Shown piece after piece: positions 1-7,627 of a stretch of DNA of 64,000 bases. Numbering within the stretch: the first letter of the stretch is position 1; each line of letters opens with the position of its first letter. The stretch covers positions 186,001 through 250,000 of the forward strand of contig NZ_JACNML010000001.1 in assembly GCF_020005365.1 (NCBI RefSeq), given 5' to 3'. Below the pieces are notes generated by a model. The model saw only the letters and a program-made list of their open reading frames with translations. It did no database searches and was not told the DNA's origin. This DNA is from Kangiella shandongensis. Lineage in GTDB: Bacteria; Pseudomonadota; Gammaproteobacteria; Enterobacterales; Kangiellaceae. Position numbers and translations under genes: made by a program.

Positions 1-125
1 ATCAAGTGATTCTTCGAAATATCATAACTATCGGCGATATCTTTTATCGTCGTCCGTTTGTTTTTATTTAACGATAAGTAGATTAAAACTCTTAATGAAT
101 AATCCGTATATCTCGTTATATGCAT
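1..125 (-). CDS. nsrR: Rrf2-family (NsrR-like) transcriptional regulator, N-terminal fragment cut by the window edge
   Basis: The minus strand from the ATG at 123-125 is open to the window edge, giving 41 residues that start MHITRYTDYSLRVLIYL and end ISKNHL. This is the winged-helix N-terminus of the Rrf2 family; the ISKNHL segment matches NsrR (VSRNHM in E. coli) better than IscR. NsrR is an Fe-S nitric-oxide sensor that represses NO-detoxification genes. The cluster-ligating cysteines would lie in the part outside the window, so redox sensing cannot be confirmed. The Rrf2 assignment is strong; the NsrR subtype is likely but not proven. Confidence 0.7.
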   Translation of the reverse strand, partial: MHITRYTDYSLRVLIYLSLNKNKRTTIKDIADSYDISKNHL

Positions 126-321
126 AACCTAGTCCAATTACTAGCAGCCCTTAACTTGTCAGTTAAAACTGCTGTGCCCACATCAATTGTTTAACTTTTA
201 GTCATCAGTATAACCGAAGTCTTGCAGAATCATAGTTAAGCATACAACAATTTTACATAAAGGTGACAAATGCAAGTCACTATAGACTTACTCAGTGCAA
301 AAGTGACTTGGCAGACACAAA

Positions 322-347
322 AAAAGCCCTTCAACTGAAGAGCTTTT
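322..347 (-). terminator. Rho-independent terminator of the asnB-like operon
   Basis: The inverted repeat AGCCCTTCA / TGAAGAGCT lies 18 bases beyond the asnB-like stop codon and runs into a T tract when read on the minus strand. The gap 126-321 between it and the nsrR-like start holds no convincing gene. Confidence 0.65.
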
Positions 348-364
348 CAAATGAATACAGCAAG

Positions 365-2377
365 CTATGCAATCCAACCCAGCTCGTATGCTTTTGCCTC
401 AGCTTTCTTTGGAATATCCTGCTTTACAAAATGATGATGCAATAATTGCACACCAAGCACATGGTTCAAAATAGCATCCATCTGTACCTTGTGATCACGA
501 GGTACCTTTGGATCGTCATGACTATCAATCATATTCCGTAATGCCGCATAATCAATCAAGCCAGCTTCGTTGATCTTTTCTTCATTGGCAAACTCCTCCA
601 TTAGCTCCATCAAAGCACCCCACTTTTTCTTATCGGTGTGCGCTGGCGGTGCCATAAATGCAAACTTCTGACGTTTGTATAACGTCTCTGGTAATAAGCC
701 TTTCATCGCTTCTTTCAAGACGTACTTTTCAACGGGTCCTTTTATTCGCATTTGAGGAGGAATATTCACAGCATATGCAGCTAAGTGATGATCAAGAAAT
801 GGTGGGCGCGCCTCCATTGAGTTCGCCATATCCACTCGATCTCCGCCCCAGGTCAGGATTTGGCCCTCGAGCATGGTTTTAATCCACACATACTGGGCTT
901 TATCCAGCGGGTGTCGACCTTCCAGCTGTGACTCATCAAACTGTTCGGCCATTGCTGTACCCGGATCATAATCTTTAATATTAAACTGGTGCTCTTTCGA
1001 CATCAGATTCCGCGCAAAGTTATCGCAGCCCATCCAGCTCTGAATACAGGTTGGCGTAAAACCTACTTTCTGATCGATGGCTTCCGAGTGAAATTCTTCC
1101 CTTGGCAACATCGCCCCTTTAAACAAAACATTCGACTCAGCCAGTGTGTCATGTAGTTCACTTTTAAGGTTATCCGGCAAGTCAGCCAAACCATACAGGA
1201 ACATATCTTTTCTAAAGGCCGGATAGCCCGCGAACAACTCATCGCTACCCTCGCCAGTCAGTACAACTTTATACCCCTGCTCTCGTACTTTTTGGCTCAT
1301 TAACAACTTAGCCACACCCAGCGTATTGTAGATAGTTCTTTCTGTATGCCAGATAGTACGCTCAAAATGATCATAGAGGTGCTCAGCCGATAAAGGCAGA
1401 ATTATTTGCTCTGCCTCAGTCATTTCCGCCATTTCAGTGGCAATCGGCGTTTCATCATAATCCGCATCGTCGAAGCCAATGGTAAAAGCCTTTACCGGAT
1501 CCTGACGCACGGCAGCTGATAACCCCAAAATCGAGCAGGAATCAATACCACCAGATAAATAAGCTCCCACTGGAACATCTGCGTTAAGACGCAAATGAAC
1601 GGCTTCTAGCAGTTGTTCGCGAACACCCTCGATATATTCCTCTTCTTCCTTAACTTTTAAATGTTCCTCTGCTTGTGGAAAATTAATATCCCAGTATTTA
1701 TGCTGTTCGATATGTAGCTTGCCATCTTTTCTTTGAATTTTAATCCAGTGTCCTGGCGGGACCTGATTAACCCCTTTAAAAGCAGTCGAACCAGGTACCA
1801 TCACCTGGATCAGCTGATGATACAGGCCCTCAGAATCAATCTCGCGTTTAACATCAGGATGTGCAAATAACACTTTCAACTCTGAGCCAAACACTACGCC
1901 ATGTTCTGTTTCAGTCCAGTAAAGAGGCTTAATACCGAAACGATCTCGAACCAGATACATCGTTTCTTCTTCACGATCATAAATCGAGAAAGCAAACTCT
2001 CCGCGCAGTTGTTCAACGGTTTTTTCAATGCCGTAATGGGGATACATTTGCAATACCAACTCGGAGTCGCTTTTACTATGAAAACGTGCACCCTGAGCCG
2101 TCATTGAGGCGCGAATTCGTTGAAAATCATAAAATTCACCATTATGAACCATCATATAGCGGCCATTGTCGCTAACATGCGGCTGTCGCCCACGCTCCTC
2201 ATCAAGATCGATAATGGTTAGACGTGCATGGCTCATACCAACACCCGCACCCTCTGGGTTATGGTATCCAAAATTATCAGGCCCGCGATGGTATTGAATC
2301 GCCGCCATATTCACTAACGTCTGAGGCTTAATTGTTCGGCTTTTATCACTGTGTATTACACCCGCGATTCCGCACAT
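365..2377 (-). CDS. asnB: Asparagine synthase (glutamine-hydrolysing)-like amidotransferase
   Basis: A 670-residue class II glutamine amidotransferase. The N-terminus MCGIAGV exposes the catalytic Cys2 after Met removal; the glutaminase domain covers about residues 1-200 (RGPD near 31-34, NGEFYD near 79-84). The synthetase domain carries the ATP-pyrophosphatase loop SGGIDS at 275-280 and GEGSDELFAGYP further on. AsnB uses glutamine nitrogen and ATP to amidate aspartate. E. coli AsnB has about 554 residues, so this is the longer type found widely in bacteria, some members of which act on other carboxylates. It is the last gene of an operon, 54 bases after the carbamoyltransferase, and is followed by a terminator. 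That context suggests a linked pathway rather than plain asparagine supply; the true acceptor is unknown. Confidence 0.85.
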   Translation of the reverse strand: MCGIAGVIHSDKSRTIKPQTLVNMAAIQYHRGPDNFGYHNPEGAGVGMSHARLTIIDLDEERGRQPHVSDNGRYMMVHNGEFYDFQRIRASMTAQGARFHSKSDSELVLQMYPHYGIEKTVEQLRGEFAFSIYDREEETMYLVRDRFGIKPLYWTETEHGVVFGSELKVLFAHPDVKREIDSEGLYHQLIQVMVPGSTAFKGVNQVPPGHWIKIQRKDGKLHIEQHKYWDINFPQAEEHLKVKEEEEYIEGVREQLLEAVHLRLNADVPVGAYLSGGIDSCSILGLSAAVRQDPVKAFTIGFDDADYDETPIATEMAEMTEAEQIILPLSAEHLYDHFERTIWHTERTIYNTLGVAKLLMSQKVREQGYKVVLTGEGSDELFAGYPAFRKDMFLYGLADLPDNLKSELHDTLAESNVLFKGAMLPREEFHSEAIDQKVGFTPTCIQSWMGCDNFARNLMSKEHQFNIKDYDPGTAMAEQFDESQLEGRHPLDKAQYVWIKTMLEGQILTWGGDRVDMANSMEARPPFLDHHLAAYAVNIPPQMRIKGPVEKYVLKEAMKGLLPETLYKRQKFAFMAPPAHTDKKKWGALMELMEEFANEEKINEAGLIDYAALRNMIDSHDDPKVPRDHKVQMDAILNHVLGVQLLHHHFVKQDIPKKAEAKAYELGWIA

Positions 2378-2431
2378 ACACTAAATCTCCTGGATTTATT
2401 TATTCGTTCAAAGGGATGATTGTAATTTGGC

Positions 2432-3502
2432 TTAAACCACGTCCAATACGCGCTCCGTTCTCTCGACCATACAGGTCAGCAACGCCATACGTACAAAAAC
2501 AGCTCCTCTTGCCTGTGAGAAATACCAGTTATGATGAGTATCATCCAAATCAGTTGATAACTCGTCACCGCGAGCCAGCGGGTGCAAAATAATGGCGTCG
2601 TCTTTTAATGGCGAACTCTTATCTAACTTGAATTTAGTTCCGTACTCTGCATACGAATCGCCGCCCCAGACAATAGCATTAATATAGATCACATCTAACG
2701 TAGGCAGGACATCATCCAGAGTTCTGCTAGTCGTTAATTTTAATCCTTTTGCCTCAAGTTTTTCACGCTGATCGGGAGTAAACATTTCACCATCTTCGGC
2801 ATCATGAATTAAGACGACTTCTTCGAAAATATCAGGAAACAAAGCAAACAGTTTTAACAAACTGCGAACTGTGCGCATAAAGCTTGGAACCCCGACGACT
2901 CCAATACGAATTTTTTCACCCTTGTCTTCTAACAGTTCCGGCTTCCATTTAAAGATCGTATAAAGATCGGCCATCGCCTGAGTCGGATGCTCTCGAGTAC
3001 CATTACCGGCGTTAATGATAGGAATGCGTAAGGTCGACGTCATCTCCGTCACCGACTCTTCGTTCGACTCTCGTAACACAACGCAGTCACCATAGTTGTT
3101 AAACATTTCGCCAATATCAGCCAAGGACTCTCCCTTGGCAATCCCGGTAGTGGCTCTATCCGTGATAGACATAATATCCCCACCTAAACGGTGCCAGGCA
3201 CTTTCAAAGGATAAACGGGTACGCGTGCTCGGTTCGTAAAAAGCACTGATCAAAATTTTTCCCTGTAACGGGTTACTGTAACGGCTTGGGTTACCTTCGT
3301 ATTTACTTGCCAGTCTGAAAAGTTGTAATAACGTGTCCGCATCAAACTGATCTGCCGCTACGATATGTTGGTTCGATAGGACTTGCAGCTTATCGCCGTC
3401 TTCTTGTATTCGTTTTAGTAAAGCTTTTGGTTGTGCGTCACCATAGACGTCGGGCTTTACTCTAGAAAACTTCATATTCTCATCAACCATTGGGTTCACC
3501 AT
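2432..3502 (-). CDS. Aspartate/ornithine carbamoyltransferase family protein, atypical amino-acceptor site
   Basis: A 356-residue member of the PyrB/ArgF fold. Carbamoyl-phosphate residues are present: STRTR at 92-96, a KGES lysine near 124, an arginine in CVVLR, HPTQ at 172-175 and MRTVRS, matching E. coli PyrB Ser52-Arg54, Lys84, Arg105, His134/Gln137 and Arg167. The 230s loop differs: PyrB has MTRVQKE with the aspartate-binding Arg229 and Gln231, whereas here the aligned stretch is INAIVWG. PyrB HPLPRVDE is here HPLARGDE (307-314). I infer that it carbamoylates an amino acid other than aspartate. The ATG at 3502 is chosen over an upstream in-frame TTG because it follows AAGGAAG and overlaps the preceding small gene. 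It is 40-50 residues longer than PyrB, mostly at the N-terminus. No pyrI-like regulatory gene is adjacent. Confidence 0.8.
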   Translation of the reverse strand: MVNPMVDENMKFSRVKPDVYGDAQPKALLKRIQEDGDKLQVLSNQHIVAADQFDADTLLQLFRLASKYEGNPSRYSNPLQGKILISAFYEPSTRTRLSFESAWHRLGGDIMSITDRATTGIAKGESLADIGEMFNNYGDCVVLRESNEESVTEMTSTLRIPIINAGNGTREHPTQAMADLYTIFKWKPELLEDKGEKIRIGVVGVPSFMRTVRSLLKLFALFPDIFEEVVLIHDAEDGEMFTPDQREKLEAKGLKLTTSRTLDDVLPTLDVIYINAIVWGGDSYAEYGTKFKLDKSSPLKDDAIILHPLARGDELSTDLDDTHHNWYFSQARGAVFVRMALLTCMVERTERVLDVV

Positions 3503-3618
3503 AATTCTTCCTTCAACCAATCCCTTATCAACAAGATGATTAAAATGATTGGTGACAAACAGGTCACACCCATTGCCACCAGTACTAATGTCTCTAACGC
3601 TTCCAGAGAAATAATCAT
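3496..3618 (-). CDS. 40-residue single-pass membrane peptide between symporter and carbamoyltransferase
   Basis: The symporter stop and this start overlap as ATGA, and its stop overlaps the ATG of the carbamoyltransferase (TTATGGTGA), so it is translationally linked on both sides. GGAG lies seven bases before the start. The peptide begins MIISLEALETLVLVAMG and ends RDWLKEELW; about residues 10-31 are a continuous hydrophobic helix followed by a short charged tail. I do not recognise the family. Small subunits that accompany secondary transporters are known in other families, so a transporter accessory role is a fair inference. Confidence 0.65.
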   Translation of the reverse strand: MIISLEALETLVLVAMGVTCLSPIILIILLIRDWLKEELW

Positions 3619-5042
3619 TGCATTTTCTCCATATGTTTTAACCGCTGCCAATCAAACTTATCATCCTTAACAATTAAACCAACCATACAAATAACAAAAG
3701 ATGTAATACAGCTAAATAGAGCAGCTACATAGAAACCTATCATGTGATAACCGATTAAACCGCAAGTAGTTCCCAAAACGAAGGCTGCTGTCACAAAATT
3801 CCCTGACATACGGCGTTGGTATAAACCTAAAACAATCGGCCAGATGGTGCTGGCAACAAAGGCACCCGTGAAGTTCAATAACGCACCTAGTGTTGTAATT
3901 TTTGGTAAACAGAGAATCCATGTAACAACACCTAAGCCGAGAATAACCAGCTTGCTCAGCTTGTGCAGTTTTTCTTTACTGGCCGCCTTATCGATTAAAC
4001 CGTTATAAATATCTCGAGTTACCAGATCACTGGTCGCAGCCAACAGCGAATCAAGACTCGACGCCAACGCTGAAAAAACAACAATAAAGACAAAGATAGC
4101 ACCAATATCACCCAGTAGTTTTGCAGCCACCATAGGACCGACCATATCACTCGAGTCCGGGTACAACCCCAGGGAAGGTGCAGCAAGGGCGACAAAACCG
4201 GTTACGATAGGAATTGGCAACCACAAAAAACCCGACAACAAATAAGCTTTCTTACCGATACCCGGCCTGAATGCTAATGCACGGGACCACCATACATTGG
4301 AGTGAAATATTTCGCCGATGCCAAAGAAAATATTATTGAATAAAAACATCATGGCTGCGGGGAATAATAAACTCAGCAGCTCCGGGTGCTTTTCTTTATT
4401 AAACTCGTACACACTTTCCAGACCAACGCTCTGATAACATACGAAACCGATAATCAAAACACCGACAATAATAATAATGGTTTGGACATAGTCGGTAGCG
4501 ATAACAGCCCTTAAACCACCGAGCAAGGTATAGCTCACACAGATGGCGAGAATAACGGTCATCCCAACCTTATAATTTAGACCACTCAAGGTATCTAACA
4601 GCACACCGCCAGCCATTCCTAAACTGACCAGCCAGCCCATGGCATAACAAAAAGATACGATCAGAAAAGCAATCCATGCAGGCTTGCCGTAACGAACCCG
4701 AATAAAATCACCGCAGGTATAACCTTCCGGCATCAACTCTTTAATTCGTTTAGCCATGGGGGCAAAAAGGATTAAGCCAAGCGCAGCCAAGGAATACCCA
4801 ACCATGCCCCAGATACCTAATTCATACGTTAACTGAGGTGCAACCAAGGTGGTATTACTGGTAATCCAGGTGGCCATCGCCGTTGCCCCAGCAAACGCCA
4901 AACCAACATTCCGCCCGGCCAACATAAAATCATCGAGCGTTTTATTCTTTCTACCGAGCCACCAGCCAAAAAATATCCAGACGATGCCGAATATAACTAA
5001 CAAAATTAAAGCGGTATTAATCGAGATCGGGTTATAGTCCAT
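3615..5042 (-). CDS. Sodium:solute symporter (SSS) family transporter
   Basis: 475 residues with about 12-13 hydrophobic segments and an N-terminus outside in the usual SSS manner. SSS hallmarks include the LAGRNVGLAFAGATAMATW stretch near 41-60, the YTLLGGLRAVIATDYVQ segment near 170, and SALASSLDSLLAATSDLVTRD near 325-345, which resembles the sodium-site helix. These proteins import solutes such as urea, proline or pantothenate with sodium. The sequence has some feel of the urea (Dur3) branch, but I cannot fix the substrate. It lies eight bases after the periplasmic anchored protein and overlaps the 40-residue peptide gene. In context the substrate may be a ureido or carbamoyl compound, or the amino acid acted on by the cluster. 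Confidence 0.85.
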   Translation of the reverse strand: MDYNPISINTALILLVIFGIVWIFFGWWLGRKNKTLDDFMLAGRNVGLAFAGATAMATWITSNTTLVAPQLTYELGIWGMVGYSLAALGLILFAPMAKRIKELMPEGYTCGDFIRVRYGKPAWIAFLIVSFCYAMGWLVSLGMAGGVLLDTLSGLNYKVGMTVILAICVSYTLLGGLRAVIATDYVQTIIIIVGVLIIGFVCYQSVGLESVYEFNKEKHPELLSLLFPAAMMFLFNNIFFGIGEIFHSNVWWSRALAFRPGIGKKAYLLSGFLWLPIPIVTGFVALAAPSLGLYPDSSDMVGPMVAAKLLGDIGAIFVFIVVFSALASSLDSLLAATSDLVTRDIYNGLIDKAASKEKLHKLSKLVILGLGVVTWILCLPKITTLGALLNFTGAFVASTIWPIVLGLYQRRMSGNFVTAAFVLGTTCGLIGYHMIGFYVAALFSCITSFVICMVGLIVKDDKFDWQRLKHMEKMQ

Positions 5043-5050
5043 AATTAACC

Positions 5051-5578
5051 TTATTCTTTGTGTCGAAAGACTTTAGCTACCATATAAGCAATTAACAGAG
5101 CAAAAAGAACGGCTCCTGAAGTAAAGATGATCCACACGCGCCCCATCGAGTGGTGCTTCACTTTGACCTTAACCGTGTTACTGACTGGTTCATTATGACC
5201 ATCAAATAAACGAGCATAATACTCACCGTCCGAGAATCCGGTAAGGCTGATTTTTCGTTTAGTAGAATGTATTGGAATGGTATGAGTTACTTGAGAGAAA
5301 GATTGATCGGTAGCGATGAGAAGTTGTGTTGCAGCATGTGTTTCATCATCAACAAGAGCGTCTGCAATACCGGGGCCGTCATCCTCTCTCTCTCCTTTTG
5401 ACAGAGCTTCCTTTACCGGCCATATTAAATTAAAGTGGCCTGACGTAATAATTTCATCCTTGCCTTCTTTTAGCTCTAACGTCAATGGACATTGCATTGT
5501 GCCACATTGATCGTTTCCTAACGCCCCGCTAGTAAACATCAGCAGGAACAGGAAGACCGCCATTGTTTTTTTGGTCAT
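5051..5578 (-). CDS. Periplasmic protein with C-terminal membrane anchor, first gene of the symporter operon
   Basis: 175 residues. An N-terminal signal peptide (MTKKTMAVFLFLLMFTSGALG) is followed by an exported region of about 120 residues with two nearby cysteines (CGTMQC) and a beta-rich stretch ending SNTVKVKVKHHS that looks like a fibronectin-III or Ig-like fold. A C-terminal transmembrane helix (about 148-168) and a basic tail RHKE follow. I do not recognise a named family. As the first gene of the operon, eight bases ahead of the symporter, it may be a periplasmic partner of the transporter. A short hairpin with TGTCTTT / AAAGACA arms lies at 5592-5608 upstream. Confidence 0.65.
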   Translation of the reverse strand: MTKKTMAVFLFLLMFTSGALGNDQCGTMQCPLTLELKEGKDEIITSGHFNLIWPVKEALSKGEREDDGPGIADALVDDETHAATQLLIATDQSFSQVTHTIPIHSTKRKISLTGFSDGEYYARLFDGHNEPVSNTVKVKVKHHSMGRVWIIFTSGAVLFALLIAYMVAKVFRHKE

Positions 5579-5626
5579 AACCTATGTTCGCTGTCTTTTT
5601 GAAAGACAACCCACCTTAGCAAAGCT

Positions 5627-5656
5627 TTGTATTCAAATCAAACAAGTGGTTATAAT
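5627..5656 (+). promoter_or_regulatory. Putative sigma70 promoter of the carbamoylase gene
   Basis: A perfect TATAAT at 5651-5656 follows a weak TTGTAT element (5627-5632) by 18 bases. Transcription would start near 5663, giving a leader of about 27 bases that contains the AAGGA sequence placed before the predicted ATC start. Confidence 0.5.
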
Positions 5657-5689
5657 TTAACCATGGCTCACATCAACTAAGGATTTGCT

Positions 5690-6919
5690 ATCAGTACTAT
5701 AAATATCGAACGCATAGAGAAAGACTTATACGAGCTATCTAACTTTGGCTTTAATGAAAAAGATAGAGGTATCTATCGGCAAGGGTTAACTGAAATCGAT
5801 ATGCAGGCCAGACAGTGGATGCTCGAGCAATTCAAAAGCAATGGACTTACAACTCATATGGATGGTGCAGGAAATGTCTGTGGTCGGTTAGGCGATAACG
5901 ATCAGCCTGCGATTATTATTGCTTCTCACCTCGACTCTGTTCCCGCAGGAGGTATGTTTGACGGAACCCTTGGCGTCATTGCCGGACTCGAGTGCATTCG
6001 AGTTATCCAGGAAAATAATATCCCCATTAATTGCCCTATCGAGGTGATTGGCACCAGTGAAGAAGAAGGTCGTTTTGGTGGCATGTTAGGTGCTCAAGCA
6101 CTTAGTGGAAACCTCACCCTCGACTGGCTTGAGAGTGCCAGAGATCCAAAGGGGGAATACCTGAAAGATGCCCTGAAAAGATGTGGGCTTAGTCACCATG
6201 ACACTTTAAGAGCCAGACGCGATCCTTCCAGTATGAAAGCATTTCTTGAACTGCATATTGAGCAGGGGCCAGTACTCGAAAATTCCAATAAATGTATCGG
6301 TGTTGTTGACGGTATATCCGGAGTTTTCAAATGGCTGGTCAAATTAAAGGGTAAAGCCGATCATGCTGGTACCGCACCAATGAATATGCGTAGCGATGCT
6401 TTTATGGGACTGGCGGACTTTGCTCATGAGATTATCCGTATTATAGATGAAGAAGGTACTGACAAGAGTCGCCTGACCATTGGTCGCGTAGAGCTAAAAC
6501 CCGGTTATGCACACACCATTCCCGGCGAAGCGCATTTCACCATTGTTGGACGTGATATGCAGGAAGATGTGATGCATCAACTCGCCAATAGTTGTCGCAA
6601 AGTTTTATCTTCCATTGCTCGTAAACATAAGCTGTATTTCGAATACGAACAAATGAGTTGGTTAGAGCCTAAACATTTTAGTCCAGAAATGGTCAGTTTA
6701 ATCGAAGAAGAAGTAAAGAAGCTCGATTACCCCTATATCATAATGCCGAGCGGCGCCGGTCATGATATTCAATTTTTCACTGACTTGACGCCGACAGGGC
6801 TTATTTTTATTCCAAGCATAGGCGGCGTCAGCCACGCTCCCGATGAGTGGTCACACTGGCACGACGTAGAAAAAGGGACTCAGTTATTAATGAATACATT
6901 ATTGCGTTTAGCGCAGTAA
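5690..6919 (+). CDS. M20 family amidase, hydantoinase/carbamoylase (N-carbamoyl-L-amino-acid hydrolase or allantoate amidohydrolase type)
   Basis: This metal-dependent enzyme hydrolyses an N-carbamoyl amino acid or ureido compound to the amine, CO2 and ammonia. Metal-site motifs are intact: ASHLDSVP, GMFDGTLG, TSEEEGRFGG, LELHIEQGP and, near the C-terminus, VSHAPDEW. The first ATG is at 5801, but family-like N-terminal sequence (NIERIEKDLYELSNFG, then GLTEIDMQAR) continues upstream in frame to a TAA at 5678. No ATG, GTG or TTG lies in that stretch. AAGGA at 5679-5683 sits six bases before an ATC at 5690, so I place the start there (409 residues, normal for the family). It is divergent from the carbamoyltransferase operon and probably acts in the same pathway. 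Confidence 0.85.
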   Translation: MSTINIERIEKDLYELSNFGFNEKDRGIYRQGLTEIDMQARQWMLEQFKSNGLTTHMDGAGNVCGRLGDNDQPAIIIASHLDSVPAGGMFDGTLGVIAGLECIRVIQENNIPINCPIEVIGTSEEEGRFGGMLGAQALSGNLTLDWLESARDPKGEYLKDALKRCGLSHHDTLRARRDPSSMKAFLELHIEQGPVLENSNKCIGVVDGISGVFKWLVKLKGKADHAGTAPMNMRSDAFMGLADFAHEIIRIIDEEGTDKSRLTIGRVELKPGYAHTIPGEAHFTIVGRDMQEDVMHQLANSCRKVLSSIARKHKLYFEYEQMSWLEPKHFSPEMVSLIEEEVKKLDYPYIIMPSGAGHDIQFFTDLTPTGLIFIPSIGGVSHAPDEWSHWHDVEKGTQLLMNTLLRLAQ

Positions 6920-6950
6920 AAAAATAGGGGCTCAACGGCCCCTATTTTTT
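6920..6950. terminator. Bidirectional terminator between carbamoylase and ibpA
   Basis: Arms AAAAATAGGGGC and GCCCCTATTTTT flank a short loop directly after the carbamoylase stop; it also lies downstream of the convergent heat-shock gene. Confidence 0.85.
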
Positions 6951-6977
6951 CTATAAGCAAGACTTTTCAGTTAAAAC

Positions 6978-7451
6978 TTAAGCGGCTTGTTCGCTTTTGT
7001 CAGACTGATGTTCAATGGTTTTGCTTTCTGCCTGACCAATAGCAATCTTCTTCGGCTTCATCGCCTCTGGAACCTCCTTGGCCAGGTTAATAGTTAGCAA
7101 ACCATTATTTAAGTTCGCTTCTGTAACTTCCACATAATCTGCTAAATTAAACTTACGTTCAAAAGCCCGGTAAGCAATACCCTGATGTAAGAAGTTACGT
7201 TCTTTATCGCTGTCTGCTTTACGACCACGAACGGTCAACACACCTTTCTCAGTCTGAATATCCAATTCATCTTGCTCAAAACCAGCCACAGCAATCGTAA
7301 TGGCGTATTGGTTTTCGTCTAAAATTTCGATGTCATAAGGTGGGTAACCGCCAGAGCCTTGTTCTCCACGTAAGGTGCTGTCCAACAGAGATGCTAAACG
7401 GTCAAAGCCGACACTACTACGGTATAAAGGTGTTAAATCGATTCTGTTCAT
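6978..7451 (-). CDS. ibpA: Small heat-shock protein, Hsp20/IbpA family
   Basis: 157 residues. The N-terminus MNRIDLTPLYRSSVGFDRL matches IbpA (RNFDLSPLYRSAIGFDRL type). The alpha-crystallin domain runs from about 40 to 130, with YPPYDIE, ITIAVAGF, a basic AYRAFERKF segment and the GLLTINL signature. IbpA-type chaperones bind aggregating proteins for later refolding by DnaK/ClpB. It is a monocistronic gene with a heat-shock-like promoter and a thermometer-like leader (see 7452-7568). Confidence 0.95.
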   Translation of the reverse strand: MNRIDLTPLYRSSVGFDRLASLLDSTLRGEQGSGGYPPYDIEILDENQYAITIAVAGFEQDELDIQTEKGVLTVRGRKADSDKERNFLHQGIAYRAFERKFNLADYVEVTEANLNNGLLTINLAKEVPEAMKPKKIAIGQAESKTIEHQSDKSEQAA

Positions 7452-7531
7452 AATGTATATCCTCCAATAGAAGCAATATAGTTAAAGTTTCATTGTTAAA
7501 ACATGGCGTTAATCTCTCGGAGACTTAACGC
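7452..7531 (-). promoter_or_regulatory. ROSE-like RNA thermometer in the ibpA leader
   Basis: Read on the minus strand, the leader has an upstream hairpin with GCGTTAA / TTAACGC arms (7506-7531). Just before the start codon, TTGCTTC can pair with GGAGGAT across a four-base loop, burying the Shine-Dalgarno sequence and leaving a G-G opposition. A TTGCT-type strand masking the ribosome site with a mismatched G is the hallmark of ROSE thermometers, which are common upstream of hsp20 genes. The assignment is structural inference. Confidence 0.75.
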
Positions 7532-7540
7532 TCATTATTG

Positions 7541-7568
7541 ATATAGGTACAAACAGAATATTTTCAAG
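7541..7568 (-). promoter_or_regulatory. Sigma32 (heat-shock) promoter of ibpA
   Basis: On the minus strand CTTGAA (complement of 7563-7568) is followed after 15 bases by CCTATAT (complement of 7541-7547). This resembles the sigma32 consensus CTTGAA - N13-15 - CCCCATNT and would start transcription about 80 bases before the ibpA ATG, ahead of both leader hairpins. Confidence 0.6.
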
Positions 7569-7587
7569 GGTAATTTTTAAACATAAA

Positions 7588-7607
7588 AAGCCACCCTAAG
7601 GTGGCTT
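7588..7607 (-). terminator. Terminator of the S9 peptidase gene
   Basis: AAGCCACC and GGTGGCTT flank a four-base loop 20 bases beyond the peptidase stop; a short T run follows on the minus strand. Confidence 0.7.
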
Positions 7608-7627
7608 AGTCTTAACTAAATATTGAA

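Noticed and set aside
270..338. 22-codon plus-strand frame with AGGTG ahead of an ATG
   Set aside because: It runs into the asnB terminator and has no peptide-like pattern; the ribosome site is weak.
2432..3502. Simple call as pyrB
   Set aside because: The aspartate-binding loop residues are missing, so a definite symbol would mislead.
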